DNA from: JANYJJ01 sp038241115
Lineage (GTDB): Bacteria; Pseudomonadota; Gammaproteobacteria; Burkholderiales; Burkholderiaceae_C
Assembly (NCBI GenBank): GCA_038241115.1
Contig: JBBRGA010000098.1
Span: forward strand, 1-12,735
DNA length: 12,735 nt
Direction: 5' to 3'
This document shows positions 1 through 5,334 of this stretch, piece after piece (position 1 is the first letter of the stretch; each line of letters opens with the position of its first letter). A model generated the notes under the pieces. It searched no databases, was not told the DNA's origin, and was given only the letters and a program-made list of their open reading frames with translations. The position numbers and the translations under genes are program-made.

Positions 1-375
1 GAACGTCCCACTCGTGGGAACCGAGCTCGGGTTTCCCGCCGTCGTGCTGCCGGCTCCGGTAAATTTAATGTACAGGCCGTAGGTGCTGTTTAAACCGGTT
101 GGCACAAGAGTGGCACCGCCCAGTTGCGCGCCGCTGATCGACAAAAAGCCGGTTTCATTGAAGGTGTTGCCTGCGCCAAAACGCACGGTGGCGTAGTCGG
201 AAATCAGCATGTTGTCGGCGGTGAAACTGTTGCCTGCGACCCCGAGGCCGGAAGCAAATGGATTCAGCGTGAACACCGGCAAAGCCGATGCGCTGGCCGA
301 AAGCGCCACCATGGCCACAGCCACGGCAGAGCGTTTGAGAAGCGACTTGGAAGTAGAACGTGGGTTGGATTTCAT
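1..375 (-). CDS. PEP-CTERM-type secreted protein, PepA-like (N-terminal part, runs off the left edge)
   Basis: The first 125 codons are visible; the C-terminus, where a PEP-CTERM sorting signal would sit, lies outside the window. The protein starts with a basic stretch (MKSNPRSTSKSLLKRS) and a hydrophobic core (AVAVAMVALSASASA), with likely cleavage near residue 31 before LPVF. The mature part (TADNMLISDYATVRF, ETGFLSISGAQLGG, GLNSTYGLYIKFTGAG) matches my memory of flocculation-associated PEP-CTERM proteins such as Zoogloea PepA. Family knowledge: these are exported, sorted by an exosortase and needed for floc formation together with exopolysaccharide. The start is fixed by an AGGAG Shine-Dalgarno 7 bases upstream of the ATG. 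The leader carries a terminator-like hairpin, and a CRP-like palindrome lies about 180 bases upstream. The family call is from memory and the diagnostic C-terminus is not visible, so PepA is probable rather than certain. Confidence 0.7.
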   Translation of the reverse strand, partial: MKSNPRSTSKSLLKRSAVAVAMVALSASASALPVFTLNPFASGLGVAGNSFTADNMLISDYATVRFGAGNTFNETGFLSISGAQLGGATLVPTGLNSTYGLYIKFTGAGSTTAGNPSSVPTSGTF

Positions 376-397
376 GGTGAGGCTCCTGATGACGGGT

Positions 398-425
398 AAA
401 AAACGTCTGGGTTAACAAACCAGAC
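398..425 (-). terminator. Terminator-like hairpin in the pepA leader (possible attenuator)
   Basis: On the minus strand GTCTGGTT and AACCCAGAC form an 8-bp stem with one bulged C and a TGTT loop (405-425), followed after one G by six T residues (398-403). This is the layout of an intrinsic terminator. It ends only about 12 bases before the pepA Shine-Dalgarno, so there is no room for a promoter after it. It may end nitroreductase read-through, or act as an attenuator inside the pepA leader. Confidence 0.55.
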
Positions 426-525
426 AAATGACGAACTAAGTGCGACGTGACGCTCAAGCGAAGCCGCTAGAGCAAGTGAACGAAGCTGCTGCGGCAGGTG
501 TTGCTGCAATCAAACTTCAGACTCA

Positions 526-567
526 AGAGTAGAAAAATCGGTGTGTTTGCTCTGTGCGGTTGCCCAC
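526..567 (-). promoter_or_regulatory. CRP-like palindrome (copy A) and -10 upstream of pepA
   Basis: On the plus strand 554-567 reads GTGCGGTTGCCCAC, which matches copy C (7072-7085) at 12 of 14 positions. On the minus strand a TACTCT hexamer (531-526) begins on the 30th base from the palindrome centre. If it is a -10 box, the palindrome is centred at -41.5, the class II CRP position. It points towards pepA. Assignment to the local Crp/Fnr protein is inference. Confidence 0.45.
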
Positions 568-584
568 TTAAGGCCACGAGAAGC

Positions 585-604
585 ACCCCCCTATTCAGGG
601 GGGT
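585..604. other. GC-rich perfect hairpin over the nitroreductase stop codon
   Basis: An A plus six C (585-591) pair with six G plus T (598-604) around a six-base loop. The nitroreductase TGA (595-597 on the complement) lies in that loop. No T-tract follows on the minus strand, so it is not a standard intrinsic terminator. It could still slow RNA polymerase, protect the mRNA 3' end or insulate the pepA promoter located just downstream. Confidence 0.5.
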
Positions 605-1797
605 AGGAGCTCTGCTGTTGCTGCAACCGGAGCCTTCAAAAAATGCTCCAGCGGCCTGCGGCCCGCCACCGCCGACGGTGCCTGTGCACGGCCCACACGA
701 AACAACATGCAGGCACGTGCGCCGATGGCCGCTGTGCCGCTATCAACCTTCAGGGCGTGCAGCCCCTCGGCAAGGCGTTTTTGGGTGCTGCTGCTGACCC
801 AATCGGCGCGACTGATCTGGTTTGTGAGCACTGTGGCCGCGGCCATCGGTTGCAAGGCCAAGCCCAGGTGTTCGGCGGCCAACCACAAGCGCTGAAAAGC
901 GCGGCCTGCCTGCACATGAGCGGCGTCTGCGCCGGTGCCCGGCTCGGCACCTGGGTCAGTGTCTGAGCCAGTGCGTGAGTCAGTGCCAAAGCCTGCCTCG
1001 GCATCTGCGGTCACCAAACCAAGGTGCGGTGCCAAAGCGCACGGCAAGTAACCTGCGCGCAAGCCCAAGGCGTAATGCGCGCCGATCGCATCGGCCGCGC
1101 GCATCACATTCCAATGGCGCAGCCACGCAAAAGGCCAGCGCATCGGCGGCTCGACTTGCAAGGCCGCTGGCGGCAAGCCCTCCAACACCGTGCCGTCCCA
1201 GCCACGCTCAAAGCGGATGGCGCTGAACATCTCATGGTGCAGCCCGGCGCGGCGAAAGCGCTCGGTTTCGGCAATGCGAATCAAGCGCAGCGCCTGACTG
1301 CGTTGCGTGCCCTGCGCAAGCCAATGCACGCGCGCCCCAGACATGGCGTTGGCGGCCAGGCTGAGTGCGGCCAGCACGCTGTGTTGCAGCGCGGCGCGTT
1401 GATAGAAACGACGGTTGGTGTGGCGCGTGGAAATGGCACCGTCCAACGGGTCGAACACAGGCGCTGCCGTTTGCCAACTCAAAACCACCACACGTGTGGT
1501 GGCGCTGGTGGATGTCGAGGTTGAAGTTGACGCAGCCGCTTGCGCAGGCCACCAGCGGGCATGAGTGGCCAGACCCATGGCGGCGGCGCGCAGCGTGATG
1601 TTTTCGACCACCGCGCCAAACGACATCAGCGCCAGCATTTTTCGGTCGGGCTGCGCCGTCCACGAGGCGCTGTCGGTGGCGTGCAGCGTGACCGTATCAA
1701 CGCCCACTTCCAGCCAAAAGTAGTGCTTGTTTTCAGCCGACGGCGCTTGAATGCCAGCGGTCAAGATTTGGTGCAGCGCGGTGATGTGGGGAATCAT
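595..1797 (-). CDS. Nitroreductase-family (Acg-like) flavoprotein
   Basis: A 400-residue protein. The N-terminus (TAGIQAPSAENKHYFWLEV, about 13-31) resembles the APS-x-x-N-x-Q/H-x-W/F segment that contacts FMN in Acg-type nitroreductases. STRHTNRRFY (123-132) resembles their RRTNRRPF motif, and GARACMLFRVGRA near the C-terminus matches the usual closing strand. Family members bind FMN and reduce or oxidise small substrates with NAD(P)H; some, including the second half of Rv1355c-type proteins, are joined to a ThiF domain, and a ThiF gene is present at 5335-6195. Low-complexity inserts are visible: alternating Ser-Thr at 90-98 and a Gly/Asp/Thr-rich stretch at about 269-292. The ATG at 1797 has no strong Shine-Dalgarno. 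The stop codon lies in a hairpin loop. CRP-like copy B lies 53 bases upstream. The substrate is unknown and the family call is fairly good. Confidence 0.7.
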   Translation of the reverse strand: MIPHITALHQILTAGIQAPSAENKHYFWLEVGVDTVTLHATDSASWTAQPDRKMLALMSFGAVVENITLRAAAMGLATHARWWPAQAAASTSTSTSTSATTRVVVLSWQTAAPVFDPLDGAISTRHTNRRFYQRAALQHSVLAALSLAANAMSGARVHWLAQGTQRSQALRLIRIAETERFRRAGLHHEMFSAIRFERGWDGTVLEGLPPAALQVEPPMRWPFAWLRHWNVMRAADAIGAHYALGLRAGYLPCALAPHLGLVTADAEAGFGTDSRTGSDTDPGAEPGTGADAAHVQAGRAFQRLWLAAEHLGLALQPMAAATVLTNQISRADWVSSSTQKRLAEGLHALKVDSGTAAIGARACMLFRVGRAQAPSAVAGRRPLEHFLKAPVAATAELLPP

Positions 1798-1820
1798 GGG
1801 CTTGGGAACAGTGGGGGCCG

Positions 1821-1863
1821 AGCATCGTTCGCACGGGCCTTGCGCGTCCGTGCGCTAGCGCAC
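1821..1863 (-). promoter_or_regulatory. CRP-like perfect palindrome (copy B) and -10 upstream of the nitroreductase
   Basis: GTGCGCTAGCGCAC at 1850-1863 is a perfect 14-bp palindrome differing from copy C at one base. On the minus strand a weak -10-like hexamer GATGCT (1826-1821) begins on the 31st base from the centre, close to the spacing of copies A, C and D. It fits an activator site for the nitroreductase gene. The hexamer itself is a poor -10 match. Confidence 0.4.
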
Positions 1864-1893
1864 ACAGCGATTGCGAGAAGCACTGAACAAGAG

Positions 1894-1926
1894 CCACACA
1901 AGCACCACACAAGCGCCACACAAGCA
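1894..1926. repeat. Three 11-bp direct repeats
   Basis: CCACACAAGCR is repeated head to tail three times (1894-1904, 1905-1915, 1916-1926), the middle copy differing only in its last base. The 11-bp period is about one helical turn, so the copies lie on the same DNA face. The array sits between the two CRP-like palindromes of the nitroreductase/DUF3562 intergenic region. Protein binding or simple slippage are both possible. Confidence 0.7.
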
Positions 1927-1958
1927 CTTACAAAGCAAGTAGCGAAGATGCGCGTTGT

Positions 1959-1999
1959 TTGCGCTGGCGCATACCGAACCTCGTCATGCGGCATAGCCT
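1959..1999 (+). promoter_or_regulatory. Weaker CRP-like palindrome (copy E) upstream of DUF3562
   Basis: TTGCGCTGGCGCAT at 1959-1972 shares 11 of 14 bases with copy B and keeps TGCGC/GCGCA arms. A poor -10 candidate TAGCCT (1994-1999) begins on the 29th base from the centre, and the DUF3562 ATG follows at 2035. This is the least certain of the five copies. Confidence 0.25.
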
Positions 2000-2034
2000 T
2001 GCACGGCCATTCCACCCGTTTGGAGGTCTGTCCG

Positions 2035-2256
2035 ATGCTGTCCACAGAAAAACAGGTCGCCGCGACTGCGCAGGCGCTTGAGTTGATTTCCAAGAGATGT
2101 CATGTGCCGCACAGCGAAGTGAAGCGTCTGTACGAGCACGAGCTTGCAGACCTCGGTGCGAATGCCCGCATCACTCACTTCCTGCCGATTTTTGCCATGC
2201 GCAAGGTCGAGGACAGCTTGCGTGAGCGACTACTGGCAACCAGCTTGGCCGCGTGA
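2035..2256 (+). CDS. DUF3562 family small protein
   Basis: A 73-residue protein without signal peptide or membrane segment. The segment HSEVKRLYEHELADLGANARITHFLPIFAMRKVEDSLR resembles DUF3562 proteins, which are common in Burkholderiales and of unknown function. An open frame continues far upstream (from 1540), but the start is set at 2035 because a GGAGG Shine-Dalgarno lies 8 bases before this ATG and the upstream frame overlaps the nitroreductase antisense. It diverges from the nitroreductase and converges with the DUF599 gene. The charged, probably helical sequence could belong to a small nucleic-acid or protein-binding factor, but nothing in it shows this. Confidence 0.75.
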   Translation: MLSTEKQVAATAQALELISKRCHVPHSEVKRLYEHELADLGANARITHFLPIFAMRKVEDSLRERLLATSLAA

Positions 2257-2333
2257 AGCTTGCGGCTTCGCAGGGACGCGGCATGGCAAACCGCAATTCA
2301 GCCGCCGGCGTGGCGGGAACACTCAATCGGTGG

Positions 2334-2972
2334 TCACTTGGCGCCGAAGCGGTCAAACCTCGACAGCACCACGACCACCAGCACGGCCGCCACCGGCCCG
2401 GCAAACGGGTGCAGCAGCGACGCCAGGATGGGCGCAACCAGGATCAGGTGCCGCAGACCCCAGCTGTACAGCAGCCCGGCGCGACGCACATAGGCCGCAC
2501 CGGCGCTGGCCCAACGCTTGCGGGCATCGGTGTCGACCGGCATGCCGCTGATGAAACCCGCATGGTTGTAATACCGCACGGCCATGGCCGAACACACCAG
2601 CGAGGCAAACAGCAAGGTGAGCAACAGCAACTCCAGCAGCAACCGCGGCGTGAAGCTGGGCAATGCGGCCGCTTCACCGAAGCTGACGTGCAGCGAGGGC
2701 GCGGCCAAAGTCACCGTGCCCATCAGCCCCAACACCGCCGTCGAGGCCGTCATGGTGGCCGACATCAGCGAGTTGCGCAGCGTCTGCACCGCCAGGATTT
2801 CAGAGCCCTTGGTCTGCGACACCGCGTTGAACCAGTCTTCGCGCAGTGCCGCATGCGCGCTGCGCGCCATGCGCTGCGGCCGCAGCCGCAGCGCCACCGC
2901 CACAACCGCCTCGTAGCCAAACAGCAGCACGATGGTGGCCAGCGTGGCCAGCCAGACGAGGTTGTCGTTCAT
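2334..2972 (-). CDS. DUF599 family membrane protein
   Basis: A 212-residue integral membrane protein. Hydrophobic segments lie at about 4-28 (LVWLATLATIVLLFGYEAVVAVAL), 68-90, 105-128 (LLLELLLLTLLFASLVCSAMAV) and 180-203 (LILVAPILASLL to VAAVLVVVVL). ALREDWFNAV and NSLMSATMTASTAVLGLMG are typical of DUF599. I chose MNDNLVWL as the start because it places the first membrane segment at the N-terminus, as in the family; longer versions add an unlikely leader. It lies 66 bases after the second YeeE/YedE gene on the same strand, so it may be the last gene of the BigR-controlled unit, although DUF599 has no known sulfur role. No terminator is evident in the 77-base gap to DUF3562. Confidence 0.75.
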   Translation of the reverse strand: MNDNLVWLATLATIVLLFGYEAVVAVALRLRPQRMARSAHAALREDWFNAVSQTKGSEILAVQTLRNSLMSATMTASTAVLGLMGTVTLAAPSLHVSFGEAAALPSFTPRLLLELLLLTLLFASLVCSAMAVRYYNHAGFISGMPVDTDARKRWASAGAAYVRRAGLLYSWGLRHLILVAPILASLLHPFAGPVAAVLVVVVLSRFDRFGAK

Positions 2973-3038
2973 GGGGTGTGTGGACCGGGTGCAAGCATGC
3001 AACAACCCATCCGGCAGCAAGCCATCAAGCAGCAGCCA

Positions 3039-3488
3039 TCAGGCAGCTTGCAGGGCCGCCGCCTGCTTGCGCCGTTCAATCAGCTCGAACAAGCCCATGC
3101 CAAGCAACATGGCCACCACAAAGACCAGCGCCTTGATCTCGCCCATGCCCAAGGCCACCAGCCCTGGCCCCGGACAGAAGCCGGCCACGCCCCAGCCGAT
3201 GCCGAACAGCACGCTGCCGATCATGAGGCGGCGATCGATGTCACTCGACGCCGGCAGCTTCATGGCGGCGCCAAGGAAGGACACCGTGCGCTTTTTCGCC
3301 ACTGCGAAGGCGACTGCGGCCACTGCGATGGCGCCTGCCATCACGAAGGCCAGCGACGGATCCCAAGCGCCGGCCAAATCCAGGAAACCCAGCACTTTGG
3401 CCGGGTTGGCCATGCCAGAGACGATGAGGCCGATGCCGAAAACCAGACCCGTCAAGAGGGAGGTGAAAACCGTTTTCTTCGAAGTCAT
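3039..3488 (-). CDS. YeeE/YedE family membrane protein, second half-transporter subunit
   Basis: A 149-residue membrane protein. The N-terminal GLVFGIGLIVSGMANPAKVLGFLD (about 14-37) and the GIGWGVAGFCPGPGLVALG motif (about 96-114, Cys105) are hallmarks of the YeeE/YedE (TsuA-like, DUF6691) family. Full-length members transport thiosulfate or other reduced sulfur species through a path lined by conserved cysteines; here the transporter is split over two adjacent genes, a common arrangement next to persulfide dioxygenases. An AAGGAG Shine-Dalgarno 7 bases before the ATG fixes the start and excludes the longer frame. It starts 10 bases after the stop of its partner, consistent with translation as a pair. 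The cargo (sulfide, polysulfide or thiosulfate) is not settled by the sequence. Confidence 0.85.
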   Translation of the reverse strand: MTSKKTVFTSLLTGLVFGIGLIVSGMANPAKVLGFLDLAGAWDPSLAFVMAGAIAVAAVAFAVAKKRTVSFLGAAMKLPASSDIDRRLMIGSVLFGIGWGVAGFCPGPGLVALGMGEIKALVFVVAMLLGMGLFELIERRKQAAALQAA

Positions 3489-3498
3489 GAAGCGCTCC

Positions 3499-3960
3499 TT
3501 AAATACCGAACAGGTGACGGGCGACGAGAACAGTCGCAAAACCTGCCCCCATGAACGCAGCAGTGGCCACCAGCGAGCGTGGCGACAAACGCGCCAGGCC
3601 GCACACACCGTGACCGCTGGTGCAGCCTGACCCGTAACGCGTGCCCACACCCACCAGCAGCCCGGCGGCAATGAGCGCGCCGAAAGATGCGTCGATGCGC
3701 GGGATGGGCAGTGCGGCGAACAGGACGTACACCAGCGGCGCGCCGATCAGTCCGACGACGAAGGCAACGCGCCAGGCGGTGTCGCCTTTGAGCGGTTTGG
3801 ACGGACCACCCAACAGACTGCCCAACAACCCCCCAAGCACGCCGCTGATGCCCGCGATGCGGCCGTTCAGCAGCACGAACATCGCCGCAGCGATGCCGAT
3901 CAACACCCCGCCCGCCAAGGCAGACCAGGGGGTGAATTCAGTCCATGCAATCGTCATCAT
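3499..3960 (-). CDS. YeeE/YedE family membrane protein, first half-transporter subunit
   Basis: A 153-residue membrane protein with hydrophobic segments at about 13-32, 64-84, 93-108 and 128-148. GSGCTSGHGVCGLARLSPRS (110-129), with Cys113 and Cys120, is the YeeE/YedE signature. It pairs with the following gene, which has the complementary FCPGPG half. Its start ATG overlaps the stop of the ArsR gene (ATGA), giving translational coupling; a second ATG follows at once and either could be used, with an AAGGA stretch just upstream. By family knowledge the pair moves reduced sulfur across the inner membrane and is derepressed when BigR/SqrR is oxidised by persulfide. The direction of transport is unknown. 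Confidence 0.87.
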   Translation of the reverse strand: MMTIAWTEFTPWSALAGGVLIGIAAAMFVLLNGRIAGISGVLGGLLGSLLGGPSKPLKGDTAWRVAFVVGLIGAPLVYVLFAALPIPRIDASFGALIAAGLLVGVGTRYGSGCTSGHGVCGLARLSPRSLVATAAFMGAGFATVLVARHLFGI

Positions 3961-4289
3961 TTTTCCTTCGGGCAGTAAAGGCGGTAAAGAACCGCAAGGA
4001 TCTCGAGCAGCTTGGCATCGGCCACGCTGTAGTAGATGTTTTTGCCGTCGCGCCGCGTATTGACCACGCCTTCACTGCGCAGCACACCGAGTTGCTGCGA
4101 CAGCGTCGGCTGGCGAATGCCGAGCTGCGTCTCGAGATCGGACACGCACATCTCGCCTTGCGAAAGCTGACACAGCAGCAACATGCGTTCAACGTTGGCG
4201 AGCAGCTTCATGGCACCGACTGCTTGGTCGGCCGCACTGCGAAGCAACTCGGGGTCGAGGGTGGTGGGGGTGGTGAGCAAGCTCTTCAT
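3957..4289 (-). CDS. bigR: ArsR-family persulfide-responsive repressor, BigR/SqrR type
   Basis: A 110-residue winged-helix protein. The helix-turn-helix lies at about 49-73 (VSDLETQLGIRQPTLSQQLGVLRSEG) and the wing at 75-88 (VVNTRRDGKNIYYS). Cys40 and Cys106 are 66 residues apart, the same spacing as the redox pair Cys41-Cys107 of Rhodobacter SqrR and Cys42-Cys108 of BigR, which form a tetrasulfide link when persulfides rise. A further Cys48 is present. No metal-binding CxC as in ArsR or CadC is seen. It heads the minus-strand unit with two YeeE/YedE proteins and diverges from a persulfide dioxygenase, the classical BigR setting. Two inverted repeats lie immediately upstream over both promoters, indicating autoregulation. 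Confidence 0.88.
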   Translation of the reverse strand: MKSLLTTPTTLDPELLRSAADQAVGAMKLLANVERMLLLCQLSQGEMCVSDLETQLGIRQPTLSQQLGVLRSEGVVNTRRDGKNIYYSVADAKLLEILAVLYRLYCPKEK

Positions 4290-4313
4290 GAGGCGATTTC
4301 AAACTCCATCAAC

Positions 4314-4341
4314 TTGGCATCATTATATTTATCAATATACT
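4314..4341 (+). promoter_or_regulatory. Sigma-70-like promoter for the persulfide dioxygenase gene
   Basis: TTGGCA (4314-4319), a 16-base spacer and TATACT (4336-4341) form a plausible promoter pointing at the gene starting at 4394. Its -10 box lies across the junction of the two inverted repeats at 4324-4353, so a bound repressor would block it. Confidence 0.6.
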
Positions 4342-4350
4342 ATTCGTCAA
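4322..4350 (-). promoter_or_regulatory. Strong sigma-70-like promoter for the bigR-yeeE operon
   Basis: On the minus strand TTGACG (4350-4345), exactly 17 bases, then a consensus TATAAT (4327-4322). It is nearly ideal, which suits a unit that must be actively repressed. It overlaps the forward promoter and both inverted repeats. Confidence 0.7.
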
Positions 4351-4353
4351 TAG
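4324..4353. promoter_or_regulatory. Tandem operator for the BigR/SqrR repressor
   Basis: Two perfect inverted repeats lie end to end: TATATT-TATC-AATATA (4324-4339) and CTATT-CGTC-AATAG (4340-4353). Both contain TATTnnTCAATA, repeated with a 15-bp period. Together they cover the -10 and reach the -35 of the minus promoter and cover the -10 of the plus promoter. BigR-type regulators bind AT-rich palindromes in this position; binding by this protein is inference. Confidence 0.7.
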
Positions 4354-4393
4354 ATCGAAACAAGTATAGCCACACATCAAGCGGAGCACCTCC

Positions 4394-5287
4394 ATGAACA
4401 ACCGAACGACCCCACGAATCACCACGCAAGCCTTCTTCGACGCCCACACATGGACCGTGACCTACCTGGTGTGGGACCCGATCACCTTGCGCGCGGCAGT
4501 CATCGACCCGGTGCTCGACTACGACTTCAAGTCGGGCCACACCGGCACCACTTCAGCCGACCTGGTGCTCGCCTGCGTGACGGACAACGCGCTGCATGTG
4601 GACTGGATCCTGGAGACGCATGCCCACGCCGATCACTTGTCGGGCGCGCGTTATCTGCAACAACGCCTGGGCGGCCAAATTGCCATCGGCGAGAACATCC
4701 GCGCCGTGCAGGCGACTTTCAAGAAGCTCTACAACCTGGAGCGCAGCTTCTTGCCGGACGGCAGCCAGTTCGACCACCTGTTCAAAGACGGCGAGGCCTT
4801 CATGATCGGCAGCGTCGAGGCCACCGCCTTGCTGGTTCCCGGTCACACCCCCGCCGACATGGCCTACCTGATCGACGGCGCGGTGTTTGTGGGCGACACC
4901 CTGTTCATGCCCGATGTGGGCAGCGCCCGCGCCGACTTCCCCGGCGGCGACGCGCATCAGTTGTACGCGTCGATGCACCGGCTGCTCGCGCTACCGCCGG
5001 AAACCACGATGTACGTTTGCCACGACTACCCTCCGACCTCGCGACCAGCCCGCTGGCAGACGACAGTGGCCGAGCAGAAGGCGCACAACATCCACGTGCG
5101 CGACGGCATCACTGAAGACGAGTTTGTGGCCATGCGCCATGCGCGTGATGCCACGCTGGAGGTGCCCACACTGATCCTGCCGGCCATTCAGGTCAACGTG
5201 CGCGCCGGACAGTTGCCGCCCGCGGACGACAACGGCGTGTCCTACCTGCGCATTCCGCTGAACGCATTGCCGGTGCATCAAAGCTGA
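4394..5287 (+). CDS. blh: Persulfide dioxygenase-like MBL-fold hydrolase (Blh/ETHE1 type)
   Basis: A 297-residue cytoplasmic metallo-beta-lactamase-fold protein. The motif HAHADH (76-81), His151 in VPGHTPADM, Asp168 in VFVGDTLF and His210 in YVCHDY give the ligand set; by analogy with human ETHE1 a mononuclear Fe(II) is expected to be held by His76, His151 and Asp168. Such enzymes oxidise glutathione persulfide with O2 to sulfite and glutathione. The C-terminal segment PTLILPAIQVNVRAGQLPP fits the Blh subgroup of bigR operons. No rhodanese domain is fused. A GGAG Shine-Dalgarno lies 7 bases before the ATG. The gene diverges from bigR across shared operators, so it should be induced by sulfide or persulfide. 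A general MBL hydrolase is the less likely alternative. Confidence 0.87.
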   Translation: MNNRTTPRITTQAFFDAHTWTVTYLVWDPITLRAAVIDPVLDYDFKSGHTGTTSADLVLACVTDNALHVDWILETHAHADHLSGARYLQQRLGGQIAIGENIRAVQATFKKLYNLERSFLPDGSQFDHLFKDGEAFMIGSVEATALLVPGHTPADMAYLIDGAVFVGDTLFMPDVGSARADFPGGDAHQLYASMHRLLALPPETTMYVCHDYPPTSRPARWQTTVAEQKAHNIHVRDGITEDEFVAMRHARDATLEVPTLILPAIQVNVRAGQLPPADDNGVSYLRIPLNALPVHQS

Positions 5288-5334
5288 AGCTGGTCCACAT
5301 CCAAGTCCAAGGTCAAGCAACCGTCAAACACCCT

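Noticed and set aside
376..594. Sigma-54 (PrsR/PrsK-type) promoter upstream of the PEP-CTERM gene
   Set aside because: No TGGCAC-N5-TTGCW match with correct spacing was found on the minus strand.
1540..2034. Long upstream extension of the DUF3562 frame
   Set aside because: It overlaps the nitroreductase antisense and has non-protein-like composition; a good GGAGG site marks the ATG at 2035.
2252..2271. Hairpin at the DUF3562 stop as a bidirectional terminator
   Set aside because: A 5-bp stem with a 5-base loop and no T-tract is too weak to call.
2253..3554. 433-codon open frame on the plus strand across the DUF599 and YeeE/YedE genes
   Set aside because: The translation is Gln/His/Arg-rich with no family resemblance, and it is antisense to three well-supported genes. 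It is a by-product of high-GC codon use.
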